64,000 nt of DNA from Anomaloglossus baeobatrachus (GCF_048569485.1 NC_134357.1:353927312-353991311), one strand, 5' to 3'; positions 10,897 to 21,760 are shown, counted from the stretch's first letter. Notes: generated from the sequence alone by a model not told the origin. A program made the numbers and translations.

Positions 10897-12167
10897 TGTA
10901 ACGCCCCTGCAACCGGGTCGTTACAGGGTATTAAATATTACCCCCATTTTTACCGGGATGAGTGCAGGACAGAACTGCATGAGGAGTAAAGTCCACACAC
11001 ACACGCACATCACACTGGCAAGAAGGCGTTAATAGGTTTTGCAGCCTGTAGTTTGAGCCTCATGACTCATCCTGTCTCCTTAATGAGCAGGTGTGCAGGT
11101 CTCCATGACAACCCAAGGGGAGTGGGGCCCTGAATGAGTGAGTTCAGTGCAGAGCAGACAGAAGTTTTAGACAGAACGTCAGAGGCTGCGAGAGAGTGCA
11201 GACCTCCAGAGAACAGCTCCTGTCGAGGAGATGCCACGAGACCAGGGCTGATAGCATCTAGAGGAAGGGAATGGAGCTGAGGACTGGTGAGTCCCCAAGA
11301 TGCTCCATGCCACAGGGACAGCACTAACGCAGCCTGTAGAAAGTTAGTCAGTCGAGAAGGAGCAGTGGAGGAGTGAAGACCTGTGATCTGGAGCTGGTGC
11401 AGCTCGGCACAAGCACAAGAGAGAAGGGGTCCTAGAGCCCACAGGAAGTGCGCCATACACCTGTGATCTCGTTCCACATACGACATATCGGAGTGGAGGG
11501 ACTTGGCTACAGACGGGGATCTGATCCCTAGACTAGAGGAGAAGAACCAACGTGCTCATCTAGTAACACCGGAAGCTAAAAATACAGCTAGTACCGAAGC
11601 CAACTCCACTCACGAATCCTCTGGAAGGTGACCTTAGAGGGCCAGGGGGCATAGCTTCAAAGCACCCCGTGGGGTCCATGGACACCCGCTCAGGGCACTG
11701 TGTGCGTAAGCACGGGACAGGCAGACGAGAAGTTGGTTGGTTGGTTGGTTACCCGATATTTACCTTAGTTACCAAGCGCAGCATTCTTCCACGTGTAGCG
11801 ACGCTCCAGCGATCCCTGCCAGGTCAGGTTACTGGTGGGATCGCTGGAGCGTCGCTTAGTGTGACATCTCACCAGCGACCTCCTAGCAACTTACCAGCGA
11901 TCCCTATCAGGTTGTATCATTGTTGGGATCGCTGGTAAGTTGTTTAGTGTGACTGGGCCTTAAGTCTGCAATTAGAGTCGGGTGAGGTTCTGGAGTAAGG
12001 ATATGTATTAGAGACAAGTAGGCACGGATTCTGCCTGTTCAGACTGTGTTGCTGCAACCTAAACCAAAAGACCAAATGACTCTGTTTATATGGTGAAGGA
12101 GGAGGACAAGAAAAATAATAAACTATGAGCTGTATACCCTTTTTTGGGTGGGAAGGCATGCATGAGA

Positions 12168-13487
12168 ATTCGCAAACATTATCGCTACGGCAGCATCACA
12201 CGCACATACCTGCTCTGCGACGTCTCTGTGACCAGCGAACCGCCTCCTTTCTAAGGGGGCGCTTCGTTCAGCGTCACAGCGACGTCACAGCAGCGTCACT
12301 GAACCGCCGCACAATAGAAAAGGAGGGGCAGAGATGAGCGGCCGGAACATTCCACCCACCACCTTCCTTCCTCCTTTTCCGGTGGACGCAAGTAAGTTTT
12401 ACGCTCACCGAGGAGCGGCGAGCATCCGGAGGTGGACCCACTGGACTGTGCACCGGACTCCCCTGAGAAGGCGACCAGCAGCGAACCCCTATACAGGGAC
12501 TGTGCGGTGCCTCCCCAGAAGGTCTAAATGCACGGCAGCCAGGAACCGGTAGTAGGAGTCTCTGTAAGGACAGGTGTAGCAAGGTTGTGACGTCCGCAGC
12601 CGGCAGAACACGGGAATGGCACCGGAGATGTTCACAGCAGGTGGCGTCCACAGTAGGTACGGCACAGATAATGTCCACGGCAGGTAGGGCACGGTGACGT
12701 CCACTGTAGGTATGAGCAGTGACGTCCACAGCTGGAATGGTATGGATGGCACTACGGTGAGACAAGGGATTAGAACCAGGTATCAAATGCACAGATAACA
12801 GATAACAGCACAAAAGGGTCTGGACACTGGCAAAGCTCAAATGGAAGCGTTGCTCGGGCGCCTGCTACCGCGGGAGGTGAACCTAAATACCCATTAGGTA
12901 ACAGGTGACCTCTGAGGTCACTTCCAGAAAATGGGGCATACTGCTTTAAGAAAGGGGGCGTGGCCTCCCGCGCAGCCTAGAGTCACTTACTGCAATTCTA
13001 TGTGAGGATGGGAGACAGGAAGAGGCTGCAGCAGGCCTGGGAGCAGGACGTACAGCAGGACCCGGACCAGGGGCAGCGCCTGCAGAGCCATGGGACCGGT
13101 AAGAGGAAGGCCGTCGCTGCCTGGGGCTCGGACCGGGAGTGCATGTGGAAGCCATGCTGGGTCTGGGCAAATGTGAGGGAGCGCGTCCCCCACGGGGTCT
13201 GGTGGGACCAGGCGCTACAGTAAGAAGATGTTTGTCGTTCCAGCGCGTCACACATATCGATGTGTGCTGCCTCAGGAACGACAAACAACATCGTTACTGC
13301 AGCAGCAACGATAATTGGGAAGAGGGGGGCATGTCACCGATGAGCGATTTTGAACGTTTTTGCGATGATTCAAAATCGCTCATAGGTGTCACACACAACG
13401 ACATCGCTAAAGCGGCCGGATGTGCGTCACAAATTCCGTGACCCCAACGAGATCGCTTTAGCGATCTCGTAGCGTGTAAAGCCACCT
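12168..13487. mobile_element. Split Harbinger-type MITE with LTR-like B, unit 4
   Basis: Fourth copy of the nest, with a few substitutions not shared by the other units. LTR-like B is at 12397-13219. Confidence 0.65.
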
Positions 13488-13527
13488 TTACACTGGGAAA
13501 TTGCCGTGTGTGGGTGGTCTGTGGAAC

Positions 13528-14424
13528 TTAGTACAGGTCGGTTGTTGACCCTATAAAAATTATGAGTGCGTGATAGATGCTAGCCCTCTAAAAATTTTGA
13601 GTGAGGGCCGGCTGCTAGCCCTATAAAAATTATACAGTAAATGATGACAAAGAGTATGAGGACGGGCTGACTGCTGGCCCTATAAAAATGATGAGTACAG
13701 GCCAACTGTTGGCCCTCTAAAAATTACGAGTGAGATCCGGTTGCTGGCCCTCTAAAAATTATGAGTACAGACCAACAGCTGGCCCTATAAAACTTATTAG
13801 TGAAGGATGGCTGCTGGCGCTATAAAAATTATTAGTACAGGCCAGCTGCTGGCCCTCTAAAATTATGAGTGAGGGCCAGCTGCAGGCCGTGTAAAAATTA
13901 TGAGTATGGACCAGCTGTTGGCCCTCTAAAAATTATGAGTGCGGGTAACATGCTGTCCCTCTAAAAATGATGAGTAAGGATCAGCTATTAGCCCTTTAAT
14001 ATTATGAGAACAGTCCGGCTGCTGTCCCTATAAAATTGTAAGAATGGACTGGCTGCTGACCCTATAAAAATTAAGAGACTGAGCCAGCTGCTGGCCATCT
14101 ACAAAATTATGAGTGAGGACCGGCTGCTGTCCCTATAAAATTGTAAGAATGGGCTGGTTGCTGGCCCTATAAAAATTAAGAGACTGGGCCGGCTGCTGGC
14201 CCTATAAAAAGTATAAGTGAGGGTTGACTGCTGGACTTCTAAAAGTTATGAATATGGGCTGGCTGTTGACCCTTTAAAATTATTAGTACAGGACCTCTGT
14301 TGGCCCTCTAAAAGTTATGAGTGAGTCCAGCTGCTAGCCTTCTAAAAATATGATTACGGGCAGGCTGCTGATCCTCTAACATTTATCAGTGAGAGACAGC
14401 TGCTGGCCCTCTAAAGATTATGAG
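13528..14424 (+). repeat. ~35-bp minisatellite, unit 4
   Basis: This copy has most of the unit 4-specific substitutions. It is directly continuous with the array at 15478-16640 once LTR C is left out. Confidence 0.9.
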
Positions 14425-15477
14425 TGTAACGCCCCTGCAACCGGGTCGTTACAGGGTATTAAATATTACCCCCATTTTTACCGGGATGAGTGCAGGACAG
14501 AACTGCATGAGGAGTAAAGTCCACACACACACGCACATCACACTGGCAAGAAGGCGTTAATAGGTTTTGCAGCCTGTAGTTTGAGCCTCATGACTCATCC
14601 TGTCTCCTTAATGAGCAGGTGTGCAGGTCTCCATGACAACCCAAGGGGAGTGGGGCCCTGAATGAGTGAGTTCAGTGCAGAGCAGACAGAAGTTTTAGAC
14701 AGAACGTCAGAGGCTGCGAGAGAGTGCAGACCTCCAGAGAACAGCTCCTGTCGAGGAGATGCCACGAGACCAGGGCTGATAGCATCTAGAGGAAGGGAAT
14801 GGAGCTGAGGACTGGTGAGTCCCCAAGATGCTCCATGCCACAGGGACAGCACTAACGCACCGAAAGAGAGGGACCCCCAGATCATTCCACCAGACCCCTT
14901 GATACTACCTGCCTGGGACCGACCAGAGGCTACAGGCGGCGAAGACCAGCACCTGGGTGCGATGTGGAACAGACTGTAAATAAAGATAAACTGGAACTCA
15001 TACTCCGCGACTGATGTGAGTAATGCTACCATCCCGTGCACCCGGTGTCCCTGAGGACTGTTGCCCTGGGTCTCATTAATCTCCCGGGGCTCCCCCGCTC
15101 CACCCGTGGGGAGCGATTCCATCTGGCTTCCTGTAACACCTGCCCTGGAGAGAGACTGCGCAGCGGCGGCTGAATACCTGGCCGCATACTACGGGTGGCG
15201 CTGCTAGCACCCCGTCCCCGTCCCATACCGTTTCCTGGGGGAGAGCTGCGGCAGAGGAGACCGAGACCTCACTGGCCGCTGCGATGATGGCAAGCTCCCC
15301 AGGAACTCCGTCACCCTCCTTCCATTCCCTAGTCACACCGGACTGACTGTCGGACTTTCCTTTTATTGAAACCCACCGGGGTCACGGAAGCTGGGTCGGG
15401 CCACTCACAGCCTGACCAAATACCACCGGCCCGGTGACCGGGCCGCCCCCCCTGCAGGCCCCGGCGTGGGCGTTTCA
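14425..15477 (+). mobile_element. Solo LTR C (fossil LTR element), 1,053 bp
   Basis: Starts TGTAACGCCCCTG and ends GGCGTTTCA. It is flanked by TGAG at 14421-14424 and 15478-15481, or by ATGAG if the element ends one base earlier, and the minisatellite continues on both sides. A polyadenylation signal AATAAA lies at 14979-14984, as expected inside an LTR. No internal retroelement genes accompany it, so it is a lone LTR left after loss of the interior. The 4- or 5-bp duplication does not decide between a retrovirus-like and a Ty3-like source. It is older than the macrosatellite, because its left part was copied into every unit. Confidence 0.7.
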
Positions 15478-16640
15478 TGAGTACGGCCTAACTGCTGGCC
15501 CTATAAAAATTATGAATATAGCTCGGCTGCTGGCTCTCTAAAAATTTTGAGTGAGGGCCGATTGCTAGCCTTCTAAAAATTCTGAGTATGAACCAGCTGC
15601 TGGCCCTATAAAAATTATGAGTGAGGACTGGCTGCTGTCCCTATAAAATTGTGAGAATGGGCCGACTGCTGGCCCTATAAAAATTATGAGATTGGGCTGC
15701 CTGCTGGCCCTATAAAAAGTATAAGTGAGGGTTGGTGGCTGAAATTCTAAACATTATGAGTATGGACTGGCTGTTGGCCCTTTAAAAATTATGAGAATGG
15801 GATATCTGCTGGCCCTCTAAAAGTATGAGTGAGGGCCGGCTGCTGGCCTTCTAAAAATTGAGTATGGGCCGGCTGCTGGCCCCATAAAAATTATGTGAAT
15901 CAGCCAGCTTCTGCCCCTCTAAAAATTATGAGTGAGGGCTGACTGCTGGTCCTTTAAAAATGATGATTACAAGCTAACTGTTGGCCAGCTGCTGGCCATA
16001 TAAAAGTTATGAGTGAAGTCCAGCTGCTTGCCTTGTAAAAATTATGAGTACAGGCTGGCTGCTGACCCTCTAAAAATTATTAAGGAGGGTTGGCTGCTAA
16101 GTTTTTAAAACTTATGTGTATAGGACAACTGCTGGTCCACTAAAAATTATAAGAAAGAGCTGGATACTGGCCCTCTAAAAATTATGAGTACGGGTTGGCT
16201 GCTGGCCATCCGAATATTATAAGTACTGGCTGGCTGCTGGCCCTACAAAGATTATGAGTGCGGGTATGCTGCTGACCATTGAAAAATTATGAATATGGGT
16301 AGGCTGGTGGCCCCCTAAGAATTATGAGGGAGGACCAAGCTGGCTCTTTAAAAATTATGAGTACAGGCCATCTTTTGGCCCTATAAAAAATTATGAGAAC
16401 AGGCTGCCTGCTTGCCCTCTAAAAATTATGAGTACGGGTCGGCTGCTGGACATCCGAATATTATGAGTACTGGCTAGCTGCTGGCCCTACAAAGATTATG
16501 AGTGCGGGTACGCTGCTGGCCCTTGAAAAATTATGAATGTGGGCAGGCTGGTGGCTCTCCAAGAATTATGAGTGAGGGCCAAGCTGGCCCTTTAAAAATT
16601 ATGAGAGAGGGCCAGCTGCTGGCCTAACAATTCTGAATAT
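15478..16640 (+). repeat. ~35-bp minisatellite, right-hand part
   Basis: About 33 further monomers of the array seen in the macrosatellite, lying beyond LTR C and not amplified. A seven-monomer higher-order repeat is visible: the segment from about 16186 recurs from about 16430 (244 bp apart), including shared oddities such as CATCCGAATATTAT, CCTACAAAGATTATG and CCAAGCTGG. The block at 15617-15880 also parallels 14110-14375 monomer by monomer. Confidence 0.9.
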
Positions 16641-17022
16641 GGGCAAAAATTATCAATTCTGAAGTAAAATCTGTCTTCAGTGAAGACAGACTTTCCCATT
16701 ACTGAGATCGGAGCTGGCAGTTGCTATTGATGAGATTCTATGGCGGCAGGAGGAGAGAGGAGCTAGAGACGGAGGAAGAAGCTAGAGGCAAAGCTCCACC
16801 CATTCCTCCCTCTTCTATCTACATAGAATCTTATCAGTAAGAACTGCCATTTTCTATCTCAGTAATGGGAAAGTCTGGCTTAACTGAATACAGATTTTAC
16901 CTCAGAAATGAGAATTTTGATAATGAATCATCAATTCAGGAAAAGAAAGCAGCAAATTTTTCTGATAAAGAAGCAAATTAGTCTGCTAAGAAATATTACA
17001 AAGTTGCTTATTTTCATGACAG
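16641..17022. mobile_element. Palindromic MITE (copy 1)
   Basis: The left arm (GAAGTAAAATCTGTCTTCAGTG with TTCCCATTACTGAGATCGGAG) and right arm (CTCAGTAATGGGAAAGTC with GAATACAGATTTTACCTCAG) are inverted copies around a centre with CTAGAGACGGAGG. A second, more complete copy is at 62165-62540. This copy's left terminus is missing where it meets the minisatellite. Confidence 0.6.
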
Positions 17023-17025
17023 TAA

Positions 17026-17596
17026 AGGGTACTTTACACACAACGATATCGCTAACGATATATCGTCAGGGTCACCGTGTTTTGACGTACATCCAGCGCC
17101 GTTAGCGATATCGTTGTGTGTGACTAAAAGGAGCGACCATCAACGATCGCAAAAACGTCAAAAATCGTTGATCGTTGACACGTCACTCCTTTTCATAATA
17201 TCGTTGGTGGTGCATGGCGCTGGTTGTTCATCATTTCTACGGCAGCACACATCGCTATGTGTGACACCGCAGGAATGACGATCATTTCCTTACCTGCGTC
17301 CACCGGCAATCAGGAAGGAGGTGGGTGGCATGTTCCGGCCGCTCAACTCCGCCCCTCCTCTGCTATTGGGCAGCCGCTTAAGTGACGCCGCTGTGACGCC
17401 GCACGAACCGCCCCCTTAATGGAGAGATTGTTCGGTGTCTCCAGAGACGTCGCTAAGCAGGTATGTGATGCTGCCGCAGCGATATTGTTCGCTACGGCAG
17501 CGATCACCCCCATGACGAAACAGCGACATGGGCGGGTGCTATCGCGCACAACATTGCTAGCTATCGCTAGCGATGTCGCAGCGTGTAAAGCACCCT
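17026..17596. mobile_element. Harbinger-type MITE
   Basis: 571 bp with inverted ends AGGGTACTTTACACAC and GTGTAAAGCACCCT. It contains internal fold-backs (AACGATATCGCTAACG region; AACGATCGCAAAAACG with its complement) and the family's CCGCCCCTCC and GACGTCGC blocks. The flanking triplets are TAA on the left and TTA on the right, so the expected TWA duplication is not exact here. Confidence 0.75.
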
Positions 17597-17599
17597 TTA

Positions 17600-18043
17600 C
17601 TTTTCAAGCAATGAAATAGCTGTGACTGTGGCCTGTGAGCCTCAAGTTTGCCTCAACTCACTGTAAAAATAAAATAAAGATGTATTCATACAAAGGGAAA
17701 AAGGCCCAATGCAACTCTTGTGAGAAGAAATGGACAAAGGACTTATGGTGTTCTTTACCTGCGATGGGTTGGAGAAGTTCATTCCACATGGTTCATGAAT
17801 TTTCATTGGCAAAAGTTTCCAAAAAGCAAAAATACAGTTTGGAAACCATTGCTTCAAACTGTTTAAAGCCTCGGGATGCCTAATGCCCTGAGCCAGCACA
17901 GGAGGAGATTCTGCCCACCGTAACTTAAGTAAAATCGGAGTCGGATGCCTGAAGGTCCTTGTTGTGCCAGTTGTACTGGGAGTAGAGACATCTGGGACTC
18001 CGTGTTGATAACCAAAGAAGTCCCACTCCTTCTAAATGTAAAT
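17600..18043. other. No recognised feature
   Basis: Mixed-composition DNA. Frames of 82-97 codons exist on both strands but show no family resemblance and overlap each other, so none is called. Confidence 0.4.
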
Positions 18044-18279
18044 GTTTTCTGAGGTCTTACTCTACATGTGTTCCAGTGTCTGTTGGAGTTCTTCCTTATA
18101 ATTATTTGCAGCCCTTGTACATAGTGTATATGCTTTACCAGTCTAAGACTCCCCATTTTGGGAAAAAATATTTTCTGAGGCCATCCTCTATGTCTATTCC
18201 AGGGTGTATTGCAATCCCTCCTTTCAATTTTTGACAGGCCTTGCGCTTAGTGACTAGACTTCACCAGTCTAGGAGTCCA
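18044..18279. repeat. Two-copy tandem repeat, period ~127 bp
   Basis: TTTTCTGAGG begins both copies (18044 and 18171), and both end with ACCAGTCTA followed by a near-identical GACTCC/GAGTCC. The interior is diverged (for example TGTTCCAGTGTCTGTTG versus ATTCCAGGGTGTATTG), so the duplication is old. Confidence 0.6.
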
Positions 18280-18295
18280 ACCCCCTACAAAAGGG

Positions 18296-18470
18296 AAAAA
18301 ATTGTGAGAAATCTCACGCACACAATTATTTTTTCCCTCACTGAAATGGAAAAATGCTGCATTTTTTAAGCAGCATGTCAATGCTTTCAACATTTTTGCA
18401 CCATTGAAAGCAATGTGAGTACAAAAACACAGCAAAAAAACATTATTTGTGAACATAGCCTTATATACAA
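18296..18470. mobile_element. MITE fragment ending GTGAACATAGCCTTA
   Basis: The right end resembles that of the palindromic element at 24487-24823 (GTGCGCACATAGCCTTA). The T/A-rich interior with CTGCATTTTTT is also similar. Only one end is seen. The solo LTR at 18480 sits a few bases further on. Confidence 0.4.
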
Positions 18471-18479
18471 GTCATTATA

Positions 18480-19257
18480 TGTCACGCTCCCCGGGTCCTT
18501 GGCTTCCCTCCCCGGGTCCTCTGCTCCGCTCCCCGGGTCCTCAGCCCCGCTCCCCGGCTCACCTGCCACGCTCCCCGCTCTCCAGCCTCCGGTCCCCGTC
18601 CTTCCCAGGCCCCCTGGTCCCCGATCGCGGCGCCCGACGGCTTCCCAGGCCCTGGCCGGCTCCCCTGCGTCCTCTTCTCAGCCTCCTTCCCTGGCTTCTG
18701 GCACCCGGGCTGCGCGCATGCGCATTAGGGCGCGCGCGCGGTCACTGACCCTTTCTTAAAGGGCCAGCGTCCATTAACAGGTAATGAGGCTAATCAGGTA
18801 CAGGGTATAAAGGGGTGTATTGTCCAAGGGGGCGGGGCCTGATCTTCGTGTTCCCTAAGCTAGGAGTCAGGTCTCCTGGTGTTTCAGTGCATGTACTCAC
18901 CTATCTCTCTTTGTAGAGCCGTGCTTGCCTCGCCATCCAGTCTGCCGTATCCTGAACCCCGAACGCTGTCCTTCTGCCATCCTGACAGTCCGCACCATCT
19001 CGGATCCCTGCGGTGACCCGTCATCTTGCTCCCAAGGTTCCGGACCCCGCCTGACATCATCTCGGCTTCCGAACCTGAGCTGCGTCACCCGGACCACCAC
19101 CCATAACTCCGTGGTCCCAGGGACTTCTCCGCTATTCCCGTGTGCAAGGACTGTTCTGCTGTTTCTAGTGTTCCAGCTGCCGGACTCTTTCCTACCATCT
19201 AGGAGTTCGGTCCAGTGGATCCACCTCCTGGGCCTGCCCGTACACCTGGCCGTGACA
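18480..19257 (+). mobile_element. Solo LTR D (fossil), 778 bp, perfect 5-bp flanks
   Basis: Ends are TGTCACGCTCCCC and CCGTGACA. The flanking TTATA occurs at 18475-18479 and 19258-19262. The first ~250 bp are very GC-rich, with CTCCCCGGGTCCT repeated three times near the 5' end. GGTATAAAGG at about 18804 is a TATA-like box. There is no internal coding region. A 5-bp duplication with TG...CA ends fits a Ty3-like LTR element. The perfect target duplication and inverted end bases (TGTCACG/CGTGACA) suggest moderate age. A 148-codon open frame on the plus strand is incidental to the GC-rich LTR. Confidence 0.75.
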
Positions 19258-19262
19258 TTATA

Positions 19263-19860
19263 CAGAAACAAATGTTTCTTGCTTCCAGGCCTAGCATCAC
19301 TCTTGCTGAAGAGGGCAACACTACTGTGGCTCCCGGACACTGAGTTGCCACAAATACCGATTGAACATTGACTATCACTGTCTATGTCAGCCTGCTTCTC
19401 ACTCTGTAGAGATGCTTGTCTGTACAAAGCGATGAAGCAGAGCTGACATTGCTCTCCCTGTGGACTACGTCGGACTAAGGAGATTTTTATAATAAAGATG
19501 GAGTCTCTAAATGTTTTATGTTGTAAACCCTGATGTTACCATGAACACGGCCGAAAACAGCCGAAGACTGCCGAGTAATGAGCAGTGCAGTGAATACCGC
19601 CAGAATTTAATGATCGGACCCAGAAGCAGAAGCGGCCGGGAGACAGAGTCTGCAGGACGCAACTCAGGAACCAGTAAGTATAATTATAATGTTTTTTACT
19701 AATGTGCTTTATTTACAGCCCCTGGACCCAAACTGGACCCGAACTGTAACACGAGTTTACCATGGAAAACTCGTGTTTGCGACCGTGTGCACAAACATTA
19801 TGTGTTCGTTATGGACTCTGAACTTTACAGTTTGGGCTCGCCCATCACTAAGTTGTAGCA
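19263..19860. repeat. Composite interspersed repeat fragments
   Basis: A fold-back at 19386-19452 pairs TGTCAGCCTGCTTCTC with GATGAAGCAGAGCTGACA. It is followed by ATTTTTATAATAAAGATGGAG, then a segment ending GGGCTCGCCCATCACTA at ~19852, the kind of end seen in hAT-type MITEs. I cannot define full element limits. Confidence 0.4.
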
Positions 19861-20099
19861 CATTCAGGCCTCTAGTCCTGGGAAGCACCAAAGGAGCCCC
19901 CACAACAATACAGATCTTTCATTATGTTTCCTTGTAGGTAGGGTGCACTTTTATTTAGAGGTTTCATTTTTCATCTAAAAACATAAAACTGGTATGCATT
20001 GCCAATGAGCACTCATTTGATTTAATCTGTGTTTTTAAAACTAAAGATTTTTTATTTATGTATGTAACTCTACGCAAAGTTCACTCGCCTATGTATGAC

Positions 20100-20640
20100 A
20101 TTCTTTATGCCATTCTCCTTGCCCTATATCAATAAAGCCCTTTTGTGATCAGGGTGTGGCAACTGGTCAGAGTGGAAATCATTGTTTCAGACATCTACAG
20201 CTCAGCCTGAAGTTGTTTTGATGTTGTATGTGGTTTCTTTGCCACGTTTCAAAATAACTTTTGGAGGATTCGCTCATCAATTTTCCTCTTTCCTCTATAA
20301 GTAGCAAACTTTTTGATAACATTTTGAGCCATTGAAACTGGGATGCCAAGGTCTTTGAGAATAATCATGTACCCTTTAGATTGCTTGGGCTGGGCGTTAA
20401 TAGCATTTCTGATGTGCTAAGAGAGCTCTTTTGGCTTTGCAATTTTGAGTAAGGGACAGGAAATAAAACTGGCCATTTCAGCCTCAAAGCCACCTTTATA
20501 AGCTAATTAAACTCATGACAAGGTAGGAACACGTTAGTCTAATTTCTAATTAATCACAAGTGAGTCTGATTTTGTCCTTTGATTCAAACAAAGCAGAAGA
20601 TACTATTAATCATGTCCAGGCCTTGTTTTTAATTTTGCAT
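20100..20640 (-). pseudogene. Degenerate Tc1/mariner transposase, N-terminal part
   Basis: Read on the minus strand, the stretch 20480-20110 encodes pieces typical of the Tc1 helix-turn-helix region: a KGYMIILKDLGIPVSMAQNVIKKF-like segment (the LGIPxSTVxxIIKKW motif of the family), followed by RKIDERILQKLF and TTSKQLQAEL, as in the second DNA-binding half. In-frame stops interrupt it, and the DDE catalytic region and clear inverted ends are absent. It is an old, truncated DNA transposon copy, much more decayed than the one at 34626-36221. Confidence 0.65.
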
Positions 20641-20984
20641 CTTTTTCTCTACAAGCTTTTATTTTATTATTTTTGTATATTGTGCTTTTTTTGTATTAAA
20701 CTTGTGAGTTTATATAACTCCAAGCAGTTTGACTGAACATGTTCTTTCACAAGATATTTTACATGATGCAGTTAATATTCAGTCATGCCAATAATGTTGA
20801 CCACAACTACTACAATACTGTATTACAGAAGTACCGTAAGTCATAGCATTGCCCTTAGAGAATCTTATACATTTTAAATTATTGGTGCATAAGGTACACA
20901 GTTTATAATTTTTAACAATTGTATGAATATACACGCACCATGTGCTATGAAAAATTGATGCTGTTATGCGCACTAACGTGCACA

Positions 20985-21120
20985 TCTGAAAAATGACGTA
21001 ACATAAGGTCTAACCATGGAGTTTTTGCCTTCCTCTGGATGAACATGTTAGGCTATGGCTTGAACTCGAAGGACATAATTCTACCTTCAGCCTTAAAAGC
21101 TATGAAACTATAACACTCAA
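20985..21120 (+). mobile_element. LINE 3' tail, L2/CR1 type
   Basis: The order TTTTTGCCTTCCTCTGGAT, GAACATG, GGCTATGGCTTGAACTCGA, GGACATAATTCTACCTTCAG, then AAACTATAACA is the typical 3' end of vertebrate L2/CR1 elements (CTGGATCAAC, TTGAACT-GATGGAC, ACTATG). Only the tail is present, as usual for 5'-truncated LINE copies. Confidence 0.65.
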
Positions 21121-21589
21121 AACTACTACACTTGACACTTCCAGTTCTGGTACAGACTAGAGGTCCCAGCTCTGTTGTCCCTAAAGGCCTCTGCACAGAC
21201 AGGAACAACCCTAACTGGATGACTCAGATGACCACTTGGACCTTTGGTTCCTAAGTGGTCATTGAGGGTTCCATGTACAATACCTCCTTAAGAATCCGGG
21301 GGAGGGTGCAGACTGCAGAGTAAAAATAAGGTAAACCAAAAGTCATATTCTGCCATGAGAAACACTAGGCAAACAGGCTGTAGTTCCAATCAGGGTCCAC
21401 TTCACAAATATCACCAGCGAGAAATGGAAGCCCAGGGAAACCCTAACTAGTTACACCAGTTAGACCTAATTATAACATTGGAAACACTTGTTGGCAGAAA
21501 GACAATGATCCCACAAAAAAAGTGTTCAGAACCATGACAGTGACTGAACCCGACTGTGGCTCAGCGGATAGGGGATCAAATCGGTGATA

Positions 21590-21760
21590 TGACAAGTTTT
21601 TTCTCATGTGGCATAGGTGCTTTTGGGCCTCTCTGGCTCTAGGTCATAGTTATGACCGATATCTCTGTTCCCCTGGATAGCTTTGAAATAAGCAAACGAA
21701 TGTGAGAAAGTGAAGGTGAATTCATAGTCATATGTCATTTGTGTGATACTATTTTTTTTT
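21590..21760. repeat. Dispersed repeat, copy 1 of a pair
   Basis: About 160 bp are recognisably related to 44285-44445: both have CTTTTGGGC(C/T), AGTTATGACC, CCCCTGGA and CATATGTCATTT/CACATGTCATTT in the same order. A weaker third relative may be at 55035-55110. Element type is unknown. Confidence 0.5.

Larger units (their letters stand above)
7801..11328 (+). repeat. Macrosatellite unit 3
   Basis: Parts: hairpin MITE ~8206-8434, split MITE 8640-9959 with LTR-like B at 8869-9691, minisatellite 10000-10896, LTR C piece 10897-11328. I noticed no difference from unit 2. Confidence 0.95.
745..14859 (+). repeat. Macrosatellite: four tandem 3,528-bp units
   Basis: Four units lie head to tail at 745-4272, 4273-7800, 7801-11328 and 11329-14856. 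Three further bases (GCA) are shared with the right flank. Every landmark recurs at exactly +3528. I see four base differences particular to unit 1, all between 1870 and 2277. I see eight particular to unit 4, all between 12942 and 14290. No difference was noticed between units 2 and 3. The unit is made wholly of older repeats and contains no recognisable gene. Open frames of up to 188 codons in it are repeated only because the DNA is repeated. The near-identity means recent amplification, ongoing homogenisation, or an assembly effect. Confidence 0.97.
11329..14859 (+). repeat. Macrosatellite unit 4, in original right context
   Basis: Parts: hairpin MITE ~11734-11962, split MITE 12168-13487 with LTR-like B at 12397-13219, minisatellite 13528-14424, then LTR C running unbroken past the unit end to 15477. 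All eight differences from units 2 and 3 lie at or after 12942; the first ~1.6 kb of the unit shows none. Confidence 0.95.

Noticed and set aside
18415-18759. Proline/serine-rich 114-codon frame
   Set aside because: It reads the GC-rich 5' part of solo LTR D with CTCCCCGGGTCCT repeats.
18925-19371. 148-codon plus-strand and 176-codon minus-strand frames
   Set aside because: Both lie mostly within solo LTR D and extend into flanking repeat; no domain.
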